From: Vitis vinifera
Lineage: Eukaryota; Streptophyta; Magnoliopsida; Vitales; Vitaceae
Reading direction: 5' to 3'
Length of the DNA: 64,000 nucleotides
Assembly: GCF_030704535.1 (NCBI RefSeq)
Contig: NC_081806.1
Span: 4,475,001 to 4,539,000 of the forward strand
The notes below the pieces were generated by a model. That model made no database searches. It worked only from the letters and a program-made list of their open reading frames with translations, and was not told where the DNA came from. Below, one piece after another: positions 48,148-60,352 of this stretch. A program made the translations under genes and the position numbers. Positions within the stretch are counted from its first letter, which is position 1. Each line of letters starts with the position of its first letter.

Positions 48148-51100
48148 ATGGCGTGGAACGTCTTCAAATTCTGTACGGCACTGCGTGGCCTCGGCTCTGT
48201 CATGATCTTCATAGTCCTGGGCGTCGTGGGTGTCACCTATTATGCTCTCGTTGTTGTCAATTACGGCCCTTCTCTCTTTCATGGTGACCTTGATTTGCTC
48301 ATTGCTCTTGCAGTCTTGTTGCTGTTTCATTCTTTGGTAAAGTTACTTTTTTCGGTTACTGTTTTTCCGTTTTGGTGTTGTATTTTGTCATGGCTTGCTT
48401 TGATTTTATTTGGGTCGATGTTTTTTCCTTTCTTATTCGTGCTTTGTTGGCGAGAAAAAAGGGAAAGGGGAAGAATCTTTTGAGTGGATTCTGTTATTTT
48501 GGTTTTCAGAAAATGGACCTCTGACTCAATCAATCGGAAGTTTTATTTTCTGGGGTTTGTAGTGAGGAAAAATCTAAAACTTTTTAGTTCTTTTTCTCTT
48601 TTGCCCTATAGTTTAACTAGTGTTTAAGATTTTAGCTAGCTTGATTTGGGGTATTAATTGGATTGGGGTTGACTCTGAGTTGTGCCCTCTTGCTTGACAA
48701 AATTGGGGACTCCTACTTTTCGACAGAGTATCAGAAATCACATTGCTTAAAGTTGAGTACTTTGAAGTTATTGATGTAAATTTTTTGTTCCTTGTCTGCA
48801 ATCAATTGTGTTTGGGAAAAGAAAATGAATGGTGGGCGTTTAGGGAAGGTTGCTTTTTCCCCATTTTCAGCACACATGAAAAGGTCGGTCATTGATAGGC
48901 GCTGAAAACAAATAATGCTGACTTTCAGCAAATTTGATAATGTAGTTGGTGATGCTGCTGTGGAGCTACTTTTCTGTTGTTTCCACGGATCCGGGTGGTG
49001 TTCCACTGAATTGGAAGCCCATGGTGGACGAGGAGAAAGGAGATGTTGATCCATTGCTGGGTTCAGAACATACTGGTGTAGGCTTAGGTGTGGACCAGGA
49101 AAATATGGTTGCTAACCCAGCAAGTGAAGCAGTCCGGTTTTGTCGGAAATGCAACCTATTTAAACCACCCCGGTGCCATCACTGCTCTGTTTGTGAGTTC
49201 TTTGTTTCTATACTTTTTACCAAAGCTTCATCGCCTTTTGTTTTAAGGTTCTTTTATCGCCATTGGATTGTAAAGCAAGAAATTGATGGGTTTTAGGCGG
49301 GAGATGCATATTGAAAATGGACCATCACTGTGTGTGGGTTGTCAATTGCGTTGGGGCAAAGAACTACAAGTATTTCCTTCTTTTCTTGGTATGTTTATCA
49401 AACTACTCTATCTTTTAAGTCTTTCAGTGATCATGGAAATGCTTGCATTCATCTGATGCTTAGTTTGATTGGTGCATGTAAGATTGTGAGCATGGAGATG
49501 CATAATTTCAAACTGAATGGGGTTCTGGTGTTTATCTGTTTGTTTCTGAGCACCAATGTTTCACTGTTCAGTACTATATGTTTATCTTGTTGAATAGAAA
49601 ATAGAAGGTGAAAAAAAATATGAAAGCATGAACCATAGCTGAAGTAAGGAGCAGACTAAATTGTTCCCTTTAGGGGGAGTCACATGCCTGAGATGATGTT
49701 GCTCGAGTTCATTGACACATGAACTTTGGGTTACAACAACTCTTAATTTTAATTTTTGAATCCCATGCTTTCTCAGGAATTAGATCCCTGAACCTCATAT
49801 ATCTAGCCTAGGAACATAACAAAGAATTATAGGAAACCATTTGAAGAAACTACCTTAAAGTGTGTTTCAAAAGGTGTGAATGGAAAGAGTGTGAAATGGC
49901 GTTTCTGTTAAGAACATGCATCCATTCTAAACCTTTGTTCCCAAATAAATATGAAAATTCTGCAATACTATTGAATGTAATACTATTGTGCTCATGCATT
50001 TGTAGTGAGTTGAAAGTTCTTTTCCAATAACAAAATTTTCAGTAAAAATTCTCTGCTCATTGTTTTCTATCTACAAGTTCTCTTTGCATGTGTTGACCCA
50101 AGTTTATTGTTATTTAATGTTATTCAGCTGATTTTGTATTGGAAGTGCCATAGGGCACATGAAAGAATCCTTGTACTATTGAACAACATACCTGAGTGTT
50201 ATTATTATTTTTTTCTTAATCTTGATGCAGTTTTACACATTTCTTGAGACAACTCTTGTCACTTTATCGCTATTGCCTCATTTCATAGCATTCTTTTCTG
50301 ATGGAGAGATACCTGGAACACCAGGCACCATTGCAGCCACTTTTCTTACTTTTGGTAGGTCTTCACTACCTTTTCCTTTATTGATTTTATTGTTTTGTCC
50401 CTGACTCATAAATATTGTTGGTTGATCCATTCAGTTTTGAATTTGGCATTTGCGTTGAGTGTACTGGGCTTTCTGATCATGCACATATCATTGGTAGCAG
50501 CCAATACCACAACCATTGAGGTGAGGCCTTCCGTTAACTATATACTTGTTTTTTCCCCATATGAATAGGGCTGCCTTTGAAATCCTTTTCTATTTTTATC
50601 TGATGTTTTGTTTTTGATTGCTCAATGTTGGTTTTATTAGGCATTTGAGAAGAAGCGCACCTCTACATGGCGTTATGACATTGGTCGAAAGAAAAACTTT
50701 GAACAGGTTACAGTTTTTTTTAACATGTTACATTATTGCCAATTTGTTCCCATTTCATTTAATTTGTTTGCTATAAATTTTATGTGATTTTCACAAGATA
50801 CACCTAAGGAAACTATCAAATAGACAAAGAAAAAATCCTAGGCTTAAGTCTCTTTAGGAGGTGCTGTGTGTCATATTTTTCCTTTCCCTGATCTACAAAG
50901 TGGGGCAATTTGGTTTCTGTTTTATGCCAAAAATAAAAAATATACATTTTATACCTTGAGTCTATACTTGTTGGTAAGCAATTCCGCTTCCACCATTGCT
51001 GGAGTTTATCCAGAGTTAAAAATTGAGAAGGCAGTACCTGAAGTCTTGGTTTATAGATTGCAAAATAATTCTTGTTCATGTCAATTTAATTGCTCTATTT

Positions 51101-52747
51101 GGTCCTCTCATCTTCAAAACACCCTTCATTGAGGTTCATGTGTATATTCTTCTCTTCACTGATTTTATTCACATTGTTGGTTACGATCCTTTAAATTAGC
51201 CCTCTAGGGTAAACAGTGAGAGAGTTCCAATCAGTAACTATTTGTACATCTGAGAATTAGATCCACCTCCTATAATGAAATATCATTTTGCATGATTGCA
51301 CCGGTAAGCTGAAATGCAATTTATAGATAAAAAACTGATATAGTTTGAACATGCTGCTTGATTACTAATGTGCAGCAAGAAAGTAAGGAATGATAAAGTT
51401 GACCATGTAGTTTTTTAGTTGATTTCTGAACCTGGAGTATTCTCATAAGTATAAATAACTTTCGTCGTTGCATTTGCTTTAGATCAACATTATGCACCAT
51501 GCCTTCAAGTGCTGAGAATGGTTTGAAGCAAATCCATTTCTAGAATCGTAGCCATCATAATTGTCTCCCCTACTCATTTTTCCCAGGCCATAAAAAATTC
51601 CTACTTATTTCTTGTTTTCAATAAATACAAATTTTCAAATATTTTTTTGAAAAGAAAAGGAAAGGAAACACTTCATAAAGAGAGAATCTTTTACATCCTA
51701 TCATAAACACATCTGTAGCATCATCCATTGCAATATATTTAAGCTTAAAAGAAGAATTTAACAACTAGATTTATCATTAAATATTGCAATACATTTTCAA
51801 GAAATTAATCTGCATCAGCATTGCCCTCCCTATAAACAAATACAGAATAAGCCTTTAGGAACAATCCTGTGAAAGGTCTTCTGATGAGGGTGCCATAACC
51901 AGCTCAACTTTCAATGCATAATCCCATTGAAACAATTCATAGTAATCTGAGAATCTGAACATACTGTAAAACAATTAAGGTGCCATCTTATAATCTTTAA
52001 TTGAACCTCATTTAGTAATATTAAATTCATGAATCAAAACTGAGTCAACTTGATTAGGTAATATCTAATGGTCATGTAGAAACAGTTGGCCTCTGAATCT
52101 TTGATATCTTGAAAGCATTCATCCAAGATCCAACCACTTTGTATATGAATACCTGAAGAAAGATGATTATGGTTGCTTGATAAACTCCTGTACAAAAGGC
52201 CACTTAACTGATCAACTTATCCCAGGGGAGTAAAGCTTTCCTACTACAAGCAACAAAGAGCCCGGGAACCATAGGTGGCATAGCAGACCAACTTTACCGA
52301 TTAATCTTAAGTTACTGAGTATGGACAAATTCCTATGATTATCTAAGAAAACTTCCTGGTTAGTCCCCTTCCAAACAACTCAATGTCCCACCATTCCATG
52401 AACAAATATAAATAATTCAAAGAATCATATACACATACACACGTGTGTGTGGAAGAACCGGTGTCCTAGCTCTTGACTTGAATAGCTTGTCTATATTAAT
52501 TATGTATTCTTGAGTAATCAAATTAAAGTTGTTGGTCACATAATAACACAGATTGTGGAAATCTTGCATGGAGAAAATATTGGTACTCAGTGACAATGAG
52601 TCTACTCTTTCATACCAGGTGTTTGGGATGGACAAGAGATTCTGGTTGATCCCTGCATATTCAGAAGAGGACATTTTACAGATGCCAGAACTCCAGGGTC
52701 TTGAGTACCCATCAAGACCCAACTTGGATGCTCTCCAGCAGTTTTAG
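48148..52747 (+). CDS. DHHC-type protein S-acyltransferase (palmitoyltransferase)
   Basis: Seven exons: 48148-48336, 48946-49192, 49297-49388, 50231-50354, 50435-50520, 50641-50706 and 52619-52747 (TAG). They join through GT-AG introns into 310 residues, close to Arabidopsis PAT13/PAT14. The enzyme attaches palmitate to cysteines of membrane-associated proteins. Four hydrophobic segments are seen at about 15-37, 48-71, 177-199 and 216-238. The cysteine-rich domain runs about 127-177 ([18 protein letters not shown]) with the catalytic D154-H-H-C157; the TTxE motif is T243-T-I-E246. The C-terminus has [18 protein letters not shown] and [12 protein letters not shown], as in that clade. The start [16 protein letters not shown] matches the family's common internal start; some relatives begin a few residues earlier, with no in-frame upstream ATG evident here. 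Intron 6 (1.9 kb) contains a retrotransposon scrap. The gene is intact. Confidence 0.94.
51770..52400 (-). mobile_element. Non-LTR retrotransposon RNase H-like scrap in DHHC intron 6
   Basis: On the minus strand, fragments recall the RNase H-like tail of plant LINEs or related proteins. [11 protein letters not shown]-like stretch at about 51930-51960 fits the SDS active-site region, and [12 protein letters not shown] at about 51805-51845 fits the terminal REGN.AD motif. They lie in nearby but different frames with stops between. No poly-A tail or target duplication was found. Confidence 0.4.
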
Positions 52748-54880
52748 CTACATGTCATAGTTGGCAACAAAGATAATGAATTCTGGTTCCCTTTACCACT
52801 TACAAGAATATCCGAGAAACCAAACTATGCAGTCCTTTCCCTCAAACTGATGCTGCCCTGCAAATTTGGAATGCAAGCCATCAAAAGTCATTAATATGTA
52901 CAGAGGCTTCACTAATACCGTCACCTACTTGACAGAAGCTTTAGCACTGTAGTAGATTCCTCACTCCTCTCTGAGGAGCAGCTGAAGCTGTGAAGTATAA
53001 ATTAAGAAGAATGAGAAATGGCTTGTGATGTTTTAGTTCCAAATTATACTCGTGCAGATTTGGGGAATCTTAAAGGGATGCATAGCTTCATTTGTGTGCG
53101 TTTTACCACTTTTAGATATAATTGCCTGAAGTGATGTTTTCACTTATCATGGTTAATTATCCTTGTAAAGTGATGCCTATGATTCATTGATATAAATCTT
53201 TGTGACCATTAACATGATGAATATGATCCCGTTGGGACCATACTACTGATTCATTCAACAGTGTTCTTTAATCATGACAGGGTAACTCCAAATCTGAACA
53301 TGGTTTCCTGCAAATGCTTTATAAGACATCCCTGGATGCAAGACTGTTTGAGTGACTGATATTCCTCTGGTTTCACCAAAATGGTCTTTTGATAATACTG
53401 CAAGATGGCATTTTCTTGAAACAGGGCAGCCATTTTGAACAGCCTCATTGAAAAACAGATGGTTTTCAAAAGTGTGGAGCATTGAGTATATTTTAGGGAT
53501 AAGGATTGTTCCATACTGTAAAAGTTGTTGCTTCTCATAAGCTTATATGAAAGATGCTCGTGTTTGCCGTTCCAACAAAACTTCGCATCTTTTCAATTCT
53601 TATTTATTTTTATTTGAAACTTTTTATACATTTCTCTTTTACTCTTTAAATTAAGGGGGAAAAAAAAGGGTATATAATCCATATTTGTGTTTGACAACCT
53701 CTAGAAATAAAACTTCTCAAATTCTTTTTAATAGATTTATCATAAATTATACAAAAAAATATACAATTAAAAATGTATTTGGTAGTGATTTTATGAAATA
53801 TTTTTAACCTTTTTAACACTTGAAAATTTTTATCTTTCAAGTATTAAAAATATTAGAAACACTTCCTAAAATCACTTTCAAACACTCTAAATTTATATAT
53901 ATATATATATATATTAATATATTGTATAAAAAATGAAAAAAAAATGGTTTATAGAATAAGCGAAGCCTAATTCAAATTAAAAAACAATCAACCCGAGTTC
54001 AATATAACCCAAACTTTAACTCGAGTTCAATTCAATCTTATTTTTCAAAGTTTATGTTGAGTTCAAGTTGTTCAAGTTAGATTTGGGTTGGTCGGGTTAG
54101 ATTCAGGCTAGTCAATTATATAATTTAAAATCTATGTATAATATTTGTTTTTTAAAGGGACAAAATTTTAAGATAGTAACAAAAGAATAAATATAAATTT
54201 GTATATTTAAAAAAAAATTAAAATATATAATATAATATAATTTGATATATTTTTTAAATAGACAAAAATAAATATTATTATATAGGATAATATGTATGAT
54301 AAATATTATAAAAATATTAGATCAGACTCTTATCTCAAACTCAACTCAAATTAAGTTCTAGTTGAAAAAAGTAAACCCTAAGCCAAAACATTAAAAATGA
54401 TTGTCCAAATCCAAACATCAGGTTGGATTGGGTCAATTTGTCCAAACTACACACAAGCAATATTGCTAAGTATAAATATATCAACTCTGTAAAAATTATG
54501 TCTTAAACAATAATTTTGTTATGAGTTTTGGCCTTGTGGTGCATTATAATTGAGAATTAATTTATTTTTAGATAGATAAAACATGAGACTTATAAAGATG
54601 ATATTATAATTGGCAATTAATTTATTTTTAGATATGTATAGAGATAAACTTTTAATGCAAAAAAAATCATTAAATTAAAATTATTTTTTATTCTTCTTTT
54701 ATTTATTGCATTACTTTTATTTTTATAATTTTCTATTTTGGAAAAAATCCTATGATGTAACCCCCTCACATTTTCTAAAGCATCTAAGGTTCGAAGGATG
54801 GCACGCGTCGCTCAAATATAGGAGTGTCCTAAAAAATCGCGTAGGCGCCAGAAAGTTCTATAAGCTACCTCTATCTCTCT
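52748..54880. other. DHHC 3' region, intergenic, possible MITE
   Basis: The 3' UTR is followed by AT-rich spacer with (TA)n at 53893-53915. The segment 53950-54460 has mirrored AACCCGAGTTCA / TTGGGTTGGTCGGGTTAGA and CAGGTTGGATTGGGTCAA motifs, resembling a worn inverted-repeat element. No gene is seen. Confidence 0.4.
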
Positions 54881-54913
54881 CTGCATTAGAGTCGGTGAAG
54901 ATACACGTAATTC

Positions 54914-54926
54914 AGGGTTAGGGTTT
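54914..54926 (+). promoter_or_regulatory. Telo-box AGGGTTAGGGTTT and 5' leader of the MLF gene
   Basis: A telomere-motif element lies just before a pyrimidine-rich leader (54930-54992), which ends at a probable 5' UTR intron donor (CTG/GTAATT at 54993). The matching acceptor is at 56225. Telo-boxes near transcription starts are common in plant housekeeping genes. Confidence 0.5.
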
Positions 54927-56242
54927 CATTTCCTCGTAATCGGATCATCGCTCTCGTCTTCGATTCACGCCTCTCCGATTTCATCTCTTTCTGGTAATTC
55001 TCTTCCGCACCTTTAGAGTTCTGTATTCTTGAATGATTCCATTCGCTTTGTTCTTGGTTGGTCGTGTGATCATGGATGACTGTGCAAATATGATGGGTGT
55101 TTTTCTCGAAACGATTACGATGTATATTGGATTGTTTGAAATTGAGTTTTGATGCAAGATTTTTGCGATAGGTTTTTTGGGGGGAGAAAAGACTTTCCCA
55201 TTTGCGCGGCTAGGGTTTGTCCAGATGTGTGTTTTTGATTGATATTTGAGGAATGGTTTTTCATAAAGGTTGATGGTGCAATTGGGGGCACCCAAAAACA
55301 ATTTGTTTTATGATTTTTATATCATCTCACTAGCTTATTGTGGTTATCTTTGAGATTTTTGATTAATCCTCTGTTTGCTTGATAAGAGACTGTAGTAGAA
55401 GAAAGAAAATAACTTCTTGGCTTGGCAGGTTTGTTTTTGTTTGATGATTAATCTTCCGTTTGGTTGATCAGAAATTGTGGTAAAAGAAGGAAATCAGCAT
55501 GTTGGATTGACATCTCGGTTCTTTAAGGGTGGCGACTACTTGCCTATTCTTATGAAATTTTGAAGAATTTGATTTTGTTTGCTCTTAGTTGTGGATTAAT
55601 CTCAGTTGATTTCGCTCAATGATGCAATTAATGAATGTCTCTCTGATGGTGAAACCAAAATTTCAGTATTCCCTTGCATGAAAAAAATCGATCTTTTTAG
55701 CTCGATAATGTTAGACAATTGGGCTTAAACCTCTTGGTTTGTGGATGATTATCTTGTTCCTTATTTGTTTTTGTGTTAAAAACATTCTTGGAATAAAAAT
55801 TTATCGGATCAGGAATGAAGGTTAGGTGGCATCTGGTAGGAAAGATATTGATGAAGATTTTGCCACTTGACATGATAGTAGTTATATCAAATTACACACA
55901 TACATATAGTATAAATGTGTGAGGGTAGAGGTTGGCTGGTAGAGAATACATTTGCTGATAATATGTGATGTTCTTCCTTTGTAAATAATGATTTTTCTCA
56001 AGTCTTTGTTGTGGTACAATTTTGATTTATTGCCTCAATAGAGGGAAAAAAGAAGCAAAAAGGCCTACCTCATTTACTGTGTATGTTTCTGTTGCTTGAT
56101 GCACAATTATTTTGATTTTATATGCAGAAAATATTTTATAATCCAGCTGTGCGTTAGTTTAGTTCCTCAACTTGTTTTGAATTTTTAAACTTTTACAAGT
56201 TATAATTTTCATTGTTGGTTTCTAGGAATTGTAGCAACAAAA

Positions 56243-57710
56243 ATGCAGGGAAGACGTGGGGCTTCTTTCTCTGATTTTGGTGATCCTTTTGCTGGTTTTG
56301 GGAGTTTTGGTGGCTTTGGGGGACACAGGAGTTTGGTTTCTAGTGTTTTTGGGGGGAGGGACCCTTTTGATGATCCTTTCTTCACACAGCCATTTGGAGG
56401 AATGTTTGAATCCAGCCTCTTTGGTTCAAGAGGAAGTCCGTTCATGGCCATGCCTGGGACTGGATTTCTAGAGCATCAAGTTCAACAGCCAAATACAAGA
56501 GGCCCTATCATTGAAGAACTGAACTCTGATGATGAAAAGGAAGAAGAAGAGAAGAAAGATAATCCTAGAAAGCATCGTAGGTCAAGCAAGGAACCTTATG
56601 TTGAGGATGCAGATGATGAAGCTTCTGGTGTGTTTCTTGATCGGGTTACTATTATGGCATTTAGTTTCTACCACTGCATGACATTTTTATTTCTTATAAG
56701 AGGAAGGTGATTTTTTTTGTGTTTTCTCTTTTTCTGTAATGCAGGGCGAAAGAGCAAGCAAATGCAGTATAGGAATGAGTACAACAGGATGACCAACACA
56801 CAGCCACAGCCCCAACCACGTAGCTTCTCATTTACGAGTTCCACTGTGACTTATGGTGGTACAAATGGGCCTTACTATACTTCATCTACAACTAGGAGGA
56901 CAGGAAGTGATGGAGTAAGTAACATTTTAGTTTACAGGACATTTTAGGTTACAGTAAGCATTAACATGGGTTGTGTTACTCGTGTTTTATTGTGAATCAG
57001 CTGACTTTTGAAGAAAGCAAAGAAGCTGATACTACTACACGTCAAGCTGCTCACAGGGTCTCTAGGGGAATTCGCAATAAGGTATTCAATAGATGTTAAT
57101 TTTTGGATTCTCTTTCCCTTTTTCCCAAAAAAGAAAAAAACAACCATGTCCTATATAGTTTATAGATGCGTATTTGTTGTATTGTGGGTTAAAAATTTTA
57201 AATGTGTGGCATATAAATCTTGTAACTTATATTGAGAATGTGATACTAAGCTATTTTTAATCAATTGACAGGGGCATTCTGTTACAAGGAAGCTTAATTC
57301 AGATGGTCAGGTGGACACAATGCAGGCCTTACACAATCTAAATGAAAGTATGTGCATGTCATTGGCTTTTGTGCCTTGGAGCCAAAGTAGTGTTGTAGGC
57401 AGTGGTTAACTAATACTTTTTCATCTGCTCTATTTTCAGATGAGCTTTCTGGTTTTGAGGAAGCTTGGCAAGGAAATGCTAAAAAATACTTGCCTGGTTG
57501 GAATGAGAGGTTCAATGGTCTAGATAATATTGGTAAGCACAGTTTTGCATTTCTGGTTGTGTTTTTTTCTTGTCTATACTGAATTGGTTGTCATGGATTT
57601 GAATTCTGCACCTATTGGTTTTGGGGCTTTTTTTTTGAAATTATAGATATGATTTATTTTGTGATACATATTTTCCTGTGGTCATCCTTGAATTTTAATA
57701 TACTACAAGG

Positions 57711-57742
<32 letters not shown>

Positions 57743-58704
57743 TAATTTATTATTATATTTTGGTCCTAATGATCTGCTTGGGTAAATTTGTCTTGCTTCT
57801 GGTCAAGTAAATGGCATGTTTGGAATTGGAATAGATAATGGAAATGAGAATTTCATTTCATTTTTTATTCATTATTTTGTTTGGATTATTTACTAGAAAT
57901 GAGCATAGGAATGGAAAAATCATTATGATGGAAAACAAGTCACTTTTCTGATAAAAAAAAAAATTTATTCCTCTCTTCCATATGGTGTTGTGATTTACCT
58001 TCATTCTTATTTCCATACATATTCCTATTCCCGAGAACTAATCACATCTTAAATGTATGCTAAAATCTTGGTTGAGGGTAGTGTTGATTGCATCAGTGCT
58101 GGTCCTCATGGGACAAGGTTGTTGCATCAATTATGGGTATTACCTTTTAAATTCTGAAGTAAACAATAAAAAAGGGAAAATGTGTGTGTATATATAAATA
58201 CATATGCATATATTGGGAGGAGTTCTATTTTGTTATTTTGTTCTTTGTAGGAACTTTTCACTAACTGTGCTTTTTATTTAATGATGTATACATTTTACCC
58301 CTCTGTTACCACTACTCCTGTGCGTCTGACTTCTCTTCTTTCATAGACGGGTGCTCATGGCATATAATGATCATGATCATTTGGTTGTGATTATGTGTCT
58401 GAATTTTTTAATATAACCTTAAAAAAAAGTTGATAGTTGGTTTCTTTAAATTAAATATTCTTTCTGGTGTACTGATGATCACACCTTAATGCACACTTGT
58501 AATTCCACTTGTCATTCAGGACACGGCAGCAGTGGACAAACTGGGCAGGCGAACAGGGGAGGTTGGGCGCTACCTTCAACTGAGCGTGTAATGCCTTCTA
58601 GTTCTCATTCACAACACCCAAGGACAGAAGCAGAAATTGGAGATAGGACAGGTTCTTCTCGTGGGAGGGCAAGAGCAACTACTACCAGAATAAATATTGA
58701 TTAG
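56243..58704 (+). CDS. Myeloid leukemia factor (MLF) family protein
   Basis: Six exons: 56243-56627, 56745-56914, 57001-57081, 57272-57347, 57440-57532 and 58520-58704 (TAG). They join in frame to 329 residues. The N-terminus (1-75) is Gly/Phe-rich with repeated DPF/FGG motifs. An acidic EEEEKK stretch follows near 96-107. The conserved MLF core spans about 186-268 (TTRQAAHRVSRGIRNKGHSV, then RKLNSDGQVDTMQALHNLNE and GFEEAW). The C-terminus is Ser/Arg/Gly-rich. Animal MLFs act in transcriptional control and proteostasis with nucleo-cytoplasmic shuttling; the plant role is poorly known. The ATG lies in the exon starting at 56226, after a probable 5' UTR intron. Exon junctions rest on frame continuity and family similarity. 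No defects are seen. Confidence 0.88.
57711..57736 (+). repeat. Poly-T run in MLF intron 5
   Basis: About 26 consecutive T residues in a non-coding intron. Confidence 0.8.
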
Positions 58705-60352
58705 GTTGAGGCCTGAAGGATCTTTCATCAATCTCCTCCATTTAACCTGGTCTTGTAATTTTAAAATCTTTACCCCTTTACGTGGGCTAAGTGCTTTATG
58801 CTTGCCTGGCTGGTCCAAAGGGTTTTGCTAAAGCTGAGAGGAGGGCCATGATGGCTAGTAGTAGAACATTGTAGTGTTTGCTTCCTGAATGTCTTGTACT
58901 ATTCTGGTTTCCTGAACTTTAAATACTGGAACAAGTTGATGGTTTTTGATTGCTCAACATTGGATGCGATTTTAAAACACTTAATATGATTGGTCGGATA
59001 TGTTGGTTTAGGATATGATAGCGTACGCCGTTAATTACACGGCGTCTGTTAAATTTCGTCCGGTCGCTCTATAGCCTTATAGCCCTTTGGCAGTGACATC
59101 CTATTTTTTGGGCTTTCTGACTTCAGTTTGGGAACAATTCTGTGAAAAGCATTTTCAGTTTATAATGTTGGTATGTTTGTTTGTTTGTTTTTTTTTTAAA
59201 ATAATAAAATGAAGTTTTATTTAATAATAATAACAAAAAAGATTTTTGAAAGAATGAACTAAATGACTATGGCTTGACTGTGATTGTTGTGAGGTTAGGG
59301 GGCCAGCTGTTGGACTCGTGTATATATTTGATTGTACCTACAAATTAGGTTTTAGGTATTCTTAATTTAGGCATCTTTAAATAAGGAGGATCAGCATCAT
59401 CTAAATTGTCTGTTTTGTTTTATTTTTTATTTGGGTAACTATTATGATTATTATAATATAAATGACATTCGAAATGTTGTTCCTAATTATTACTATAGAG
59501 TTGTTGAATTAAATTAAGTACATCTGTACATGTGAGGGTATGATTTAGAAACAGTTTTTTATTTTTAAAAATAAAAAATTATTTAAAAAATTTACACTAT
59601 TTTTTTACCATTATTTTTTGAAAATAAATTTTAAAAGTAAAATAAAATATAAAATAATTTTTATCCAATTTTTACTTTCAAACAAATAATAAAAAAAAAT
59701 CATTGAGAAATAAAAAATAATTTAAAATAAAAAGTTAAAAACGACAAAGCATTTCTAAACAAAACATCTTTGATATTAAAATGGTATCGTTTTTATGAAT
59801 AAGTATTTCACTAAAAGTTATTTATTTTAAATTTATTTATAATTATAAAAATATTTTTATTTTTAGTAGATGTCGAATTGAATTTATTGAATATTATATA
59901 AATTGAATTGAATTTTTATTTTTTACAAAATCAAATATAAAAATAAAAAATTTATTAATTGAGACGAGTTTTTTTTTTTTAAATATCTTACCAAACACCT
60001 TGCTTTTAGAAAACGCCTAAAAACCATTTTTATTTTTTAATTTCAAATAATTTTTTTCTTTAATTTAAAAATAATATTCAAAAGGTCTAATTCTCGGTAT
60101 TTTTGAGGCTGAAAATAAAATGTGAGAAACCGTCACAATCATAAAAATTATAAGAAAATAAAAGAGAAAGAAACACTTATGGCTGAAAATAAAAATAAAA
60201 TTTAGCATTCACATATATGTTAATGACCGAAAATAAAGTGGGAAAAAGTTAAAAAGAAATAAAAGAAAAACAAGGGAAATATTTTCTTTGTTTCCGTTTT
60301 TGCCCTTGTTAAAATTTTTCCATTTCCAACAAAACGCTGCCAAACACGTCCC
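58705..60352. other. MLF 3' UTR and intergenic
   Basis: About 250 bases of likely 3' UTR are followed by AT-rich spacer full of AAAATAAAA/TTTTATTT blocks (59540-60260). No gene or well-bounded repeat is seen. Confidence 0.45.
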
